DNA from: Flavobacterium sp. MedPE-SWcel
GTDB lineage: Bacteria > Bacteroidota > Bacteroidia > Flavobacteriales > Flavobacteriaceae
NCBI GenBank assembly: GCA_001874325.1
Contig: MPCW01000007.1
Span: forward strand, 81,673-145,672
Direction of reading: 5' to 3'
DNA length: 64,000 nt
The notes under the pieces were generated by a model. That model made no database searches. It had not been told where the DNA came from and worked only from the letters and a program-made list of their open reading frames with translations. Below, piece after piece: positions 35,845 through 44,102 of this stretch. Every line of letters begins with the position of its first letter. The first letter of the stretch is position 1. Made by a program: the position numbers and the translations under genes.

Positions 35845-36993
35845 ATGATAAACAAACGCTTACTCATAAAGAATCTACTGGCTCACAATGATGAGAGTAG
35901 CTTTTATGACAAAAAGCGTCAGTTAAATTTACACTCTAAAGAGGGTAAAGGAAAGTTTGCCAAACATATTTGTGCACTTTCTAACTCTAACCCTAGCAAC
36001 AACTCTTACATTGTTGTAGGAGTCGAAGACAAGGATAACGAAATAAGGGGTACTGATTTTTATGATGATAGTCGCATTCAAAACCTAGTGAACGCCTATT
36101 TATACAATCCACCTAAAATACAATATGAAAATGTACCATTCCCAAAACTACCTAAACACAAGGTGGTGGGGCTGGTTACTATTCGCCCTAACAACAAAAT
36201 ATCATCTTTTAAAAAGCCTGTACACAACATTCCGTATGGAGCAATTTTTATGCGTGTAGGCAGTAACTCTACTCCTGTAGATAGGGATGCCGAAATGAAT
36301 TATGAAAATACTGCTACGGTTATTGATATCGAGAATAGCTCGCACAACAGTATTGCACTAAGCCTAGAGGGTGTTATTGATTTCTTAAACAATCATCATA
36401 AAAACATGACATCGGACTATAAGGTTTTTAAAGAACTATTTATAGTGTGCTGGGCAGGAAATAAAAAGGTTGTAAAAGGTAAAACATACTATTCGCGGGT
36501 AGATATAGAACTCATTAATGAACAAATTAAGTTATTTTACTCCACCCTCGATGAGGTACAAATTGAGTATGATGACAATATGTTTTCTATTACCGAGTAT
36601 GTTTCGCTAGGGCTTAATGATAAAACGAGTTATTATCCTTTAGAGAAAATAAGTATCAACTTTCATGATAATGGGTATTATAAAATTAACTCTACACTGT
36701 TGTTTGATCCTCCACAGTACAACCGCAGAATGATGCATCATATTTATAATGCTAACTTAGCACTTATTGCTAAACTTAAAAAAGGGTTACCACTACTAGA
36801 ACGCGAAGACAAAGACCTTAACAACTTACCACACACTTTAATGATATGCTACCTTAATGGGTTTAATGAGGCTAAAAGAAAGCTAATTGAGGCTAAACCG
36901 CTATTAAAAAACTATCCTGATAAAAGTGTCTATATATCGTTTAAAGAAGCGATGCGTGTATTGCGAAAAATGAAGTATAATAGTACTACATAA
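35845..36993 (+). CDS. AlbA_2 (Schlafen-like) nucleic-acid-binding protein
   Basis: 382 aa, cytosolic. The N-terminal domain (about 18-140) is AlbA_2-like: SSFYDKKRQLNLHSKEGKGK, FAKHICALSNSNPSNNSYIV, VGVEDKDNEIRGTDF and a strand with GAIFMRVGSNSTPVDR (about 132-147), the usual F-R-x-G-S/N-x-T pattern. The rest is specific to Bacteroidota proteins I cannot name. AlbA_2 domains bind nucleic acid, and some are linked to RNase or defence activity. Last gene of the rightward group. Confidence 0.8.
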   Translation: MINKRLLIKNLLAHNDESSFYDKKRQLNLHSKEGKGKFAKHICALSNSNPSNNSYIVVGVEDKDNEIRGTDFYDDSRIQNLVNAYLYNPPKIQYENVPFPKLPKHKVVGLVTIRPNNKISSFKKPVHNIPYGAIFMRVGSNSTPVDRDAEMNYENTATVIDIENSSHNSIALSLEGVIDFLNNHHKNMTSDYKVFKELFIVCWAGNKKVVKGKTYYSRVDIELINEQIKLFYSTLDEVQIEYDDNMFSITEYVSLGLNDKTSYYPLEKISINFHDNGYYKINSTLLFDPPQYNRRMMHHIYNANLALIAKLKKGLPLLEREDKDLNNLPHTLMICYLNGFNEAKRKLIEAKPLLKNYPDKSVYISFKEAMRVLRKMKYNSTT

Positions 36994-37024
36994 AAAAGAG
37001 CCACTCACTTAGAGTAGCTCTTTT
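36994..37024. terminator. Bidirectional intrinsic terminator
   Basis: AAAAGAGC-c-ACTC-acTTA-GAGT-a-GCTCTTTT hairpin between convergent genes (36993 and 37049); one internal mismatch. Confidence 0.8.
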
Positions 37025-37048
37025 CTATAAATAACCTTTATAATTATT

Positions 37049-39217
37049 TTATTGCTTTACTACTTTATAAACTGTACTACCTATACTAGTTGTTACGGTT
37101 GCAAAATATAGCCCTGATTTTAAGTCTTCTACATTTATTGTAGCTGTTTTTGCTGTAAGACATGTTCTACCGTTTATATCATATATAGTTACATCAATAA
37201 CATTATTTCCTTTTGTATTTATATATAGTATATCTTTTACTGGATTAGGATATAAAACTGCTTTTTCAAACTCTTGTATTGTTGTATTCATTAAAGGCAC
37301 ATAATACTCTGAAGTAGCTGTGTTAGTAACAATTGCGCTATTAAAGTCAAAATAAATATCAGCTGTATTGTTTACTATATCTCCTTCTTGAATATCTGTT
37401 TTTGGCTTAACTTTATAAATTACATAACCATGACTATTTGGTTCATCAGTTGCACTACTTGGTAAATTGATATTAGGGAACTGAAACTCTAATTGTGCCC
37501 CTGTACGTGCTACGCTAAAGTTATGACTTGAAGTAATCATCTCGAATGTATCCCAATCAAAATTAGCATCAAGCTCATTTTCTATTTTTATATTTACTGC
37601 TGATGCTGTACCTAGGTTCTGGAAGTTTATAGTATAATGCACATCCTTAATTTCATCTGTTAATTCTATTAACGGTCCTTCGGCGACTACTACACTATTA
37701 GGGTCATAAGAGTTAACCATGATTTGATTTAACTCAAAATGATTATTCGTAGTATCTCCGTCAGTGGCATCCATAGCAATATTAACGATATATTGTAACT
37801 CGTCTCCTGATTCATTTACAGGTGGTTCGAACGCATAAAATTTCACTGTACTATTTTTGCGTCCAAAAGGAGGGATATTTCCAAGATTAATTACTACTGT
37901 ATTTTCATCTGTAACAGTATATGGATTTCCTACTTCGTTTACCTCAACTCTTTCTTCATCAAAATCTAGAGTTACGGTTACATTTTCAGCAGATAATAAA
38001 CCATTGTTCCTTACCCTTAAAAGGTACCTAGGGTAAAATCCTGGTCGTGCAGAACTAATTGGAAAAAAAGAAACTTGTATATCATCTATAGCTTCCTCAA
38101 ATTGAGGAATACAAATATCAAGCACATGTTCTATATCAGTACCTTCAAAGTTTAATACTTCACTTACTGGAGATGGATCATCTAAACTTTGAGGTAATAA
38201 AGGTTGTAATGTTATTGTATTCTGTCCTTCAGGAATATTATATAATGTATATTCCCCCTCTGCATTAGTAGATGTATGATATATAAAGTCACCATTAATA
38301 TTTACAAAAAGTGGTATTGAAGGAATAAAATTATTAGTCTCACAATTATTATCTCCATCACTATCATACATTATTGTACCTGTTACTGTGTTATCGTTAA
38401 ATATAGTTACAGTATAAACAGGACCTGCCCACCAACCAGAAATATCGCTTGGACAAATGGTACGAACATACACCTTATACAACTCGCCTTCGGTAAGGTT
38501 TTCAAATACATGAGATGGTTCTCCTGAAATAACAATACCTTCTTCATCGCCCTCAAAAGTTTGATACCCTGGCATAATATAAACCTCCCATTCATCAACT
38601 CCTTCTTCTGCTTCCCAAGTTGCTGTTGCCGTTGTCCCCTCAAAATCAACTTCAATATTATTAGGAGGTGCACAATTATCCACAAAACTAACATTATCTA
38701 TCAGCCATCTATCGCCGTTATCAGCTGCCATTACAAATGCAAAATGTACTTGTTGCCCAAAATACTGACTTGGTACATTAACAACCTTATGGGTATATAC
38801 GGTTTGTACAGGGTTAATTTCTAACTCTGTCCATTCTTGCAATACTACATATTGACCTAAATCAGTAGGGTCTCCATCAGTAATCATTACTCTATAAATA
38901 GAACCTTGATCTCCTCCCAGTGTTAACCTTGAGTAAAAACTAATATCAGCTGATATCGTTACTTGCGGTGTTATTAACCAATCTTCTGGTATACCTGCAG
39001 CAACATTTTCTCTGTTTAAATAGGCCGCATAATTACCTTCATAAGCTGGCTGAACAGGTGGGCTTGAAGTTTGAGCCCAAGATACTGTAAAACCAATGCC
39101 ATTATCTTGAATCATCCACCCTGGAGGAGGAAATTCTCCCTCAAAGCTTTCAATATAAGTTTGAGCATCTATTGTAAGTGATAACAATAATAATACGTGT
39201 AGTAATTTTATTTTCAT
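37049..39217 (-). CDS. T9SS-secreted multidomain surface protein
   Basis: 722 aa. Signal peptide (MKIKLLHVLLLLSLTIDA), a choice-of-anchor-J/MAM-like domain (about 20-180) with PEDWLITPQVTI and AADNGDRWLIDNVSF, an FN3-like domain (about 183-275), a carboxypeptidase-regulatory/SdrD-like domain (about 280-370: GTIMYDSDGDNNCETN), two DUF11-like beta domains (about 380-640: YTINFQNLGTASAVNIKIEN) and a C-terminal type IX sorting domain from VLYPNPVKDILYINTKG (about 657). Surface adhesion is likely. Its N-terminal domain is close to that of the giant protein at 57020. Confidence 0.85.
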   Translation of the reverse strand: MKIKLLHVLLLLSLTIDAQTYIESFEGEFPPPGWMIQDNGIGFTVSWAQTSSPPVQPAYEGNYAAYLNRENVAAGIPEDWLITPQVTISADISFYSRLTLGGDQGSIYRVMITDGDPTDLGQYVVLQEWTELEINPVQTVYTHKVVNVPSQYFGQQVHFAFVMAADNGDRWLIDNVSFVDNCAPPNNIEVDFEGTTATATWEAEEGVDEWEVYIMPGYQTFEGDEEGIVISGEPSHVFENLTEGELYKVYVRTICPSDISGWWAGPVYTVTIFNDNTVTGTIMYDSDGDNNCETNNFIPSIPLFVNINGDFIYHTSTNAEGEYTLYNIPEGQNTITLQPLLPQSLDDPSPVSEVLNFEGTDIEHVLDICIPQFEEAIDDIQVSFFPISSARPGFYPRYLLRVRNNGLLSAENVTVTLDFDEERVEVNEVGNPYTVTDENTVVINLGNIPPFGRKNSTVKFYAFEPPVNESGDELQYIVNIAMDATDGDTTNNHFELNQIMVNSYDPNSVVVAEGPLIELTDEIKDVHYTINFQNLGTASAVNIKIENELDANFDWDTFEMITSSHNFSVARTGAQLEFQFPNINLPSSATDEPNSHGYVIYKVKPKTDIQEGDIVNNTADIYFDFNSAIVTNTATSEYYVPLMNTTIQEFEKAVLYPNPVKDILYINTKGNNVIDVTIYDINGRTCLTAKTATINVEDLKSGLYFATVTTSIGSTVYKVVKQ

Positions 39218-39340
39218 AGCTGGATATTTTTTAGCACGATAAATTTAATCTTTTTTTAAACATACCGTCCATATCTTCCTGTTAACTAACCTAAAAAAGC
39301 AATACTTTTATGGCTTATCTTTTTTAGCTGTAAAAAACAC

Positions 39341-40069
39341 ATGGGCAGAACATTAGTAATAGGCGATGTACACGGGGCTTATAAAGCGCTTGAACAGATT
39401 TTTGAACGAGCTGCAATAACCACAAATGACAAAATAATATTTCTAGGCGATTATGTAGATGGCTGGAGTCAATCGGTAGCAGTTATTGATTTTTTGATTG
39501 ATTTAAAATCTAAATATAACTGTGTTTTTATGCTTGGTAATCATGATGAACTATTACTCGATTGGTTAAAAACAGGTATTGGTAATGAGCTATGGTTAAT
39601 GCATGGTGGAAAGATAACGGCTGAGGAGTATAGTGCTATAACTGATGAAAAACTTGAATGCCATATACAGTTTTTGGAGTCGTTAGAAGACTATCACCTT
39701 GATGATAATAACAAACTGTTTTTACATGCTGGATTTACAAACCTAAAAGGGGTTACAAAGGAACATTTTTCTAAAATGTTTTACTGGGATCGTACGCTAT
39801 GGGAAACTGCTCTAGTAACTGATGATAGCTTAGATAAAAATGATATTACTTACCCAAAACGTTTAAAACTTTATAATGAAATCTTTATAGGGCATACCGC
39901 CGTAACGCTTATTAACGAAACAACTCCTGTAAATAAGGCTTGTGTTTGGAATATAGATACAGGTGCAGCTTTTAAAGGGCCTTTAACCGTTATTGATGCC
40001 GATACTAAAGAGTTTTGGCAAAGTGACCCTGTATATAGATTATATCCTGACGAGAAAGGAAGGAATTAA
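39341..40069 (+). CDS. Metallophosphoesterase (PP2A/bis(5'-nucleosyl)-like serine/threonine phosphatase family)
   Basis: 242 aa. All metal-binding motifs of the calcineurin-like phosphatase family are present: GDVHGAYKAL (about 7-16), GDYVDGWS (about 36-43), GNHDELLLDW (about 66-75), LHAGF (about 128-132) and IGHTAV (about 188-193). It would hydrolyse phosphoprotein or nucleoside phosphates with two metals in the cytosol. Single gene before a terminator. Confidence 0.93.
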   Translation: MGRTLVIGDVHGAYKALEQIFERAAITTNDKIIFLGDYVDGWSQSVAVIDFLIDLKSKYNCVFMLGNHDELLLDWLKTGIGNELWLMHGGKITAEEYSAITDEKLECHIQFLESLEDYHLDDNNKLFLHAGFTNLKGVTKEHFSKMFYWDRTLWETALVTDDSLDKNDITYPKRLKLYNEIFIGHTAVTLINETTPVNKACVWNIDTGAAFKGPLTVIDADTKEFWQSDPVYRLYPDEKGRN

Positions 40070-40094
40070 AAAACCACCCTTAAGGGTGGTTTTT
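40069..40094. terminator. Bidirectional intrinsic terminator
   Basis: AAAAACCACCCTT followed by its exact reverse complement (26 bp), with A and T tracts, between convergent genes ending at 40069 and 40096. Confidence 0.92.
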
Positions 40095-40095
40095 A

Positions 40096-40650
40096 TTACT
40101 TAGAAGCTTTCTTCTCTTTTTTGTTTTTGCTTTTACGCTTCGTTTCTTTCTTATCGGATTTTTTCAAGAGCTTCATTTTCTTTTTTACTCTCTTTATATT
40201 ATCATCCATTGCATCCATAAACGAATTATTAAAACATCTCTTTTTTGACTCGGTAAAGTATTCTATAGCTGTAGTATACATTTCGAATCTTTCATACAAG
40301 ATTCCTTTTAAGTAAACCATCTGTGCTACATCTATACCTGATACTTTTAAACCGATATCTATTATTTTGAGTGCTTCTTCGAGTTTGTTATGGTTTATAA
40401 GCAAATCGGCATATTGATAATATACTGGTACATAGTTTTTATCAAGGTATAACGTCATCCTATAGTAAAACTCTGCTTGCTCATAATTTTGTAACTGCTC
40501 GTTATATATTTGCCCCATAAGGCAGTGTGCTCCTGCGTGCTCATCATCGGCTGAAATTACATATTGTAACTTCTCTATACATTCATGTACATCATAAGGG
40601 TAATTATCCTTTGCTTGAATGTACATTACTTCGTAGCTATTAATTCCCAT
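40096..40650 (-). CDS. TPR protein with Lys-rich tail
   Basis: 184 aa, cytosolic. About four TPR-like helix pairs (AHCLMGQIYNEQLQNYEQAE, PVYYQYADLLINHNKLEEAL, VYLKGILYERFEMYTTAI) and a very basic tail of about 30 residues (KKSDKKETKRKSKNKKEKK). The tail suggests contact with RNA, DNA or ribosomes. It follows rtcB by 47 bp on the same strand and may be cotranscribed with it. Function unknown. Confidence 0.85.
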   Translation of the reverse strand: MGINSYEVMYIQAKDNYPYDVHECIEKLQYVISADDEHAGAHCLMGQIYNEQLQNYEQAEFYYRMTLYLDKNYVPVYYQYADLLINHNKLEEALKIIDIGLKVSGIDVAQMVYLKGILYERFEMYTTAIEYFTESKKRCFNNSFMDAMDDNIKRVKKKMKLLKKSDKKETKRKSKNKKEKKASK

Positions 40651-40697
40651 TATTGTTTTTTGTTATGCCCTGCACTTAGTTTGCAGGGCTATTACAT

Positions 40698-42095
40698 TTA
40701 CTCTTTATCCATTCTTACAATCTTTGGCATAAAAGTACCTACCACATCTACTAGCTCTGTTTGTTGTGCCATTACATGTTTGATATTTTTATATGCCATA
40801 GGTGCTTCGTCTAGCCCTGCGCCTAAAAGGGTTACACCATAATCTTTAAGTACGGCTCTAAACTCGCTCTTGGTAAATGATTGCTTGGCTTTTGTTCTCG
40901 AAAACTGTCTACCTGCACCGTGCGATGCTGAATTTAACGACGAGCCATTACCTTTACCTTTCACGATATAACCTGGTGCCGTCATGCTACCTGGTATAAT
41001 ACCTAACACATTTTTTTGTGCTGGTGTTGCTCCTTTGCGGTGTACTATTAACTCTTTACCATCTACTATTTCTTTCCACGCAAAATTGTGGTGATTTTCT
41101 ACCGTAGTAAGTGGTCGTGTACCTAGTGCTTTGGCTATTCTTTTATGAATATCGTGATGGCATGCCGAAGCATAATCGCCTGCAAGATTCATTGCCAACC
41201 AGTACTCTTGTCCATCGTGAGTGTTGAGGTCTAACCATGCTAAATTACTTGCCTCTCTAGGTAATGGTGTTTGCTTCATAGCTAGATTAGTATACTGCTT
41301 GGCTATATTAGCACCAAGCCCACGTGACCCACTATGCGACAATACCCCTACATAACGCCCTTCGGGTAGGTTAAAAACCTCATCGTTTGCGGGTACATCT
41401 ACAACACCAAACTCTACAAAGTGATTACCACCGCCTGAGCTACCTAATTGTTTGTAGGCTTTATCTTTTAACTTTTTTACAAACGGAATTGTGTTAAACT
41501 CATCACGATCTAATACTTCATGATCGTTAGGATTAGTATGTATTTCTTTCCCGCCAAACTTGGTGTGATTTTTTAGAATGTTTACATACTTGTCTTTACT
41601 CCCTTCTAAATACGATGGGCTAATATCATAAACACTTAAACACATTCTACACCCAATGTCTACTCCTACACCGTAAGGTATCACGGCATTTTCTGTAGCA
41701 AGTACACCGCCTATGGGCAATCCATAACCCGAATGCCCGTCGGGCATTAATGCACCACTATGTGCAATGGGTAACTTTAGTGCTGTATACAGTTGTTCTT
41801 TTGCTACATCGGCAATGCCATTTTCGCCAAAAACAGTATAAGGTGCACGCGTTGTGTTTAACTTTTTTGCTTCCGTTTTTTTATTACTTAATAATGCTTC
41901 GGCTGTTTTACCAAACACACCATCTCCCATAAATTTTTCGGGTTCGACTAGTACTTCTTTTAATAGTACTAACACCCGTTCTTTTGACTCCCTTTTATAA
42001 TGTGCAAGCATGCTTTCCATAGCGATACTTATTGCTTTAGTTTGCGGAAATCCTATTGCTATGAGGTCTTTACCTCTTAATTTTAATTTTGCCAT
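40698..42095 (-). CDS. rtcB: RNA ligase RtcB
   Basis: 465 aa. RtcB seals RNA 2',3'-cyclic phosphate or 3'-phosphate ends to 5'-OH ends using GTP and Mn2+. Metal- and nucleotide-binding residues are recognisable: IPYGVGVDIGCRMCLSVYD (about 139-157) with Asp and Cys, GGGNHFVEFG (about 220-229), LSHSGSRGLGA (about 251-261), ENHHNFAWKE (about 330-339) and the guanylylated His in SASHGAGRQFS (about 390-400). Length agrees with bacterial RtcB. It lies 19 bp after the pcfJ-like pseudogene, so it is probably transcribed from the promoter at 43919-43948. Confidence 0.95.
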   Translation of the reverse strand: MAKLKLRGKDLIAIGFPQTKAISIAMESMLAHYKRESKERVLVLLKEVLVEPEKFMGDGVFGKTAEALLSNKKTEAKKLNTTRAPYTVFGENGIADVAKEQLYTALKLPIAHSGALMPDGHSGYGLPIGGVLATENAVIPYGVGVDIGCRMCLSVYDISPSYLEGSKDKYVNILKNHTKFGGKEIHTNPNDHEVLDRDEFNTIPFVKKLKDKAYKQLGSSGGGNHFVEFGVVDVPANDEVFNLPEGRYVGVLSHSGSRGLGANIAKQYTNLAMKQTPLPREASNLAWLDLNTHDGQEYWLAMNLAGDYASACHHDIHKRIAKALGTRPLTTVENHHNFAWKEIVDGKELIVHRKGATPAQKNVLGIIPGSMTAPGYIVKGKGNGSSLNSASHGAGRQFSRTKAKQSFTKSEFRAVLKDYGVTLLGAGLDEAPMAYKNIKHVMAQQTELVDVVGTFMPKIVRMDKE

Positions 42096-42114
42096 TTTTT
42101 AATAATTTACTGCC

Positions 42115-43452
42115 TTAGCTTGAAAAGATTATCATCTTAATAATAATCATTATGATCCCCATAATAATTATACCCCAAGTTTCAGGACTTTCTCCTTCTC
42201 TCACTTCTTGAGCTGCTGCCATTGGTAGATCGTAAAATCCATCATCAAATTCATAAGCTACTGTAAGTTTTGCTGTCTCTGCCCATTCCTTAATAAGGTC
42301 ATCTGTTTTTTGATCAGGCATCTCATTATACTTACCTTTTGCCTCTGTTATCTCATTAGTTTGAAGACATACATCTATTGTTGCTATTCTTGTAAAGTTT
42401 GCTTGTGGATCATCCGTTTTATACTCTCGTAATGAAAATATTGCTGCATCTCCCACTGCACAATCATCTGTATAATCAGCAACACAGTGGTGCATTTCAT
42501 ACCCTTCTTCGTACAACGCTTCCGAGCTGGTAAGCTGGACTGTTTTGTATATTACATTTTCTTCTTGTTTATAAAAATCAATTATATCGGCACATTTCCA
42601 TTCCATGTAACCTTTTGCCTCAAGTCGTCTTGCTTTTTCAATTTTCCAAACTTCGGCTTGACTTAATAAGGCTTTCCAAGTTCTACCTTTCATGTTCATC
42701 TCGGGCTGTTCTACTCTAAGACTTTCTAAATACTCTAACACCACTTGTAATTTATCAAGTCCCATTTCTTCTTTTACTTGCGCTATAAAGAGTATTACTT
42801 TTTTCCAAAACATTTCGTTTTCAAAACCATCAGTAAGGGCTGACCACGTTATAAGGCTAGCTCTTTCGGGTGTAGCTCCATACCCTAATGCTTGCGCTCT
42901 TCGTATAGCTTGTGCTACCGTACAAATTGGAGGTGTTAACCTAAAAGCGTGCGCCATACTGTTTCTAAATTTTACAGGGAAACCGCTTAGTGCCAAAACA
43001 CTATCACCTCTACCCAACTGTATGTACCAATACATATGTATTTTATTATCAGTATTAAACACATGTTCTAAAAACTCAGGGACTGAGTACTTTGCAAAAC
43101 AGTGTCTTATAAGGCTTGCTAATTGTACTTCATCAGGTAGGGTATTTACAGTTTTCCAGTCTTATATGTCTCTTACTGTTTTATTACCAAAAGCACTAAT
43201 GTTTGCCAACACTTCTATATAGCCTGGATTCTTTAGAATTGTAAAATGTCTTTGTGTGTATAAGTGTAATAATAGTGTACGGAAGGTGTCACGTTTCCAT
43301 ACATTATTTTTTGTGCTCATTTGTGCAAAATGACTGTTTATCACACTTTCTATAGTACCCTTGTTACCTTGTAAGGTGGGGGTTATACTGTAGGCGCTTT
43401 CTACCATTTCGATAAAAGCGCTTTTACTCATTATTGATAATTCTTTTTCCAT
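42115..43452 (-). pseudogene. PcfJ-like gene interrupted by an in-frame TAA
   Basis: The frame from ATG at 43452 to the stop at 42115 is continuous (446 codons) apart from one TAA at 43162-43164. The 33 codons after it (DWKTVNTLPDEVQLASLIRH...) are protein-like and run into the long downstream part (starting GTG at 43062) without frame change. The C-terminal half has the PcfJ-type EEGYEMHHCVADYTDDCAVG motif. A second lesion is likely near the end: from the G4 run at 42173-42176 the present frame gives an odd hydrophobic tail (GIIIMGIIMIIIKMI), while one extra base would give WGYNYYGDHNDYY and a stop at 42137. PcfJ function is unknown. Decay or sequencing error both remain possible. Confidence 0.8.
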
Positions 43453-43521
43453 AGCTTTAGGTGTTGTGGCTCCCTACTTACGGTTAGCTAAGTGAAGCCC
43501 ATTGTTCTTTTTATCATTTAA

Positions 43522-43614
43522 TTATTTATAATTCTTACTATTTGTTCGTTTTTGTCCATAAAAAAAGCCCGATTCTATAATAGAACCGGGCTTTGCTACA
43601 TGCAAAGGCATCAT
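43522..43614 (-). CDS. Small ORF with a strong Shine-Dalgarno sequence (30 aa)
   Basis: AAGGAGGG (43622-43615, minus strand) is directly followed by ATGATG, and a 30-codon frame (MMPLHVAKPGSIIESG...) runs through the terminator hairpin to a stop at 43522. Strong Shine-Dalgarno sequences are rare in Bacteroidota. An overlapping frame from 43645 (MNRTFPVERRDDAFACSKAR...) to 43538 is also open. Whether either is translated is unknown; it may be a leader peptide or part of an RNA structure. Confidence 0.35.
   Translation of the reverse strand: MMPLHVAKPGSIIESGFFYGQKRTNSKNYK
43561..43594 (-). terminator. Intrinsic terminator of RNA module 1
   Basis: Minus strand: GCCCG-g-TTCTA-TTA-TAGAA-t-CGGGC-type stem followed by seven T. 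It lies between the promoter region and the pcfJ-like start, so it could attenuate pcfJ-rtcB expression. Confidence 0.8.
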
Positions 43615-43700
43615 CCCTCCTTTCAACAGGGAATGTACGGTTCATGGCACGCGAATTCTAGTCCAAATTGTGGACTGTCGCATAGCTGAATATGTTTGTT
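43595..43700 (-). ncRNA. RNA module 1 (candidate leader or small RNA)
   Basis: Minus-strand stretch before the terminator at 43561-43594. It can form a hairpin GTCC-acaattt-GGAC (43660-43675) and another in which CATTCCCT (43634-43627) pairs with AGGGATG (43618-43612), which would partly hide the AAGGAGGG sequence at 43622-43615. No riboswitch class is recognised. 5' end not determined; no clear promoter directly upstream, so it is probably made by read-through from 43919-43948. Confidence 0.45.
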
Positions 43701-43731
43701 ACGATATATTATTATCATATATTTTGGGTAT

Positions 43732-43764
43732 AAAAAAACCCAGATCTTTTTCAAGTCTGGGTTT
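43732..43764 (-). terminator. Intrinsic terminator of RNA module 2
   Basis: Minus strand: AAACCCAGA, loop, TCTGGGTTT, followed by T tract; nine base pairs plus inner CTT/AAG pairs. Confidence 0.85.
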
Positions 43765-43912
43765 ATATATCTGTTAAAATAAATTGTTATCTAAAACTAC
43801 TATTATTTACAAAACCCGACTTGAACACAGGGACAATGCCCACTGCTGCTCTAAGTTTATATGTCGAATTTGTAAATAACATGATTTCTATCTTTTTGTT
43901 TTCTTGCTGATT
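43765..43912 (-). ncRNA. RNA module 2, terminally paired candidate structured RNA
   Basis: Transcribed from the promoter at 43919-43948 (start near 43912) to the terminator at 43732-43764. A long terminal stem is formed by 43879-43863 (TTATTTACAAATTCGAC) and 43820-43803 (GTCGGGTTTTGTAAATAA); the enclosed 42 nt include AGAGCAGCAG, GGGCATTGTCCC and GTTCAA, reminiscent of tRNA D- and T-arm sequences. A 31-aa frame (MLFTNSTYKLRAAVGIVPVF..., 43882-43787) overlaps it, so a leader peptide is an alternative. No known RNA family recognised. Confidence 0.5.
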
Positions 43913-43918
43913 GCGATG

Positions 43919-43948
43919 CAAATGTAGTGTAATTTCTTAATAAACAAA
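43919..43948 (-). promoter_or_regulatory. Consensus promoter upstream of the RNA modules and pcfJ-rtcB
   Basis: Minus strand: TTTG (43948-43945), 18 bp, TACATTTG (43926-43919). Both elements match the Bacteroidota consensus. Confidence 0.75.
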
Positions 43949-44102
43949 GCTTGCCTTACAATTTATACTAAATCTAATTCTGGACACTTAATTCTTACAT
44001 TATCGTGTGTTAACAGGGTTGTTATTTTTAAGTTAAAAAGAGATTCAAAAAAACGAACGCTTTGCATTATTTGTAATTTAGTACTACTTACTACCACAAA
44101 CA

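Noticed and set aside
42115..42176. Membrane anchor at the C-terminus of the PcfJ-like protein
   Set aside because: The Ile/Met tail is best explained by a one-base loss in a G run; the neighbouring frame gives a polar tail.
40698..43452. Ro/TROVE protein at the rtcB locus
   Set aside because: No TROVE-type helical repeat or VWA domain is present in the PcfJ-like or TPR proteins.
43800..43880. tRNA gene on the minus strand
   Set aside because: AGAGCAGCAG and GTTCAA look tRNA-like, but no acceptor stem of 7 bp, anticodon arm or CCA-proximal pattern can be drawn.
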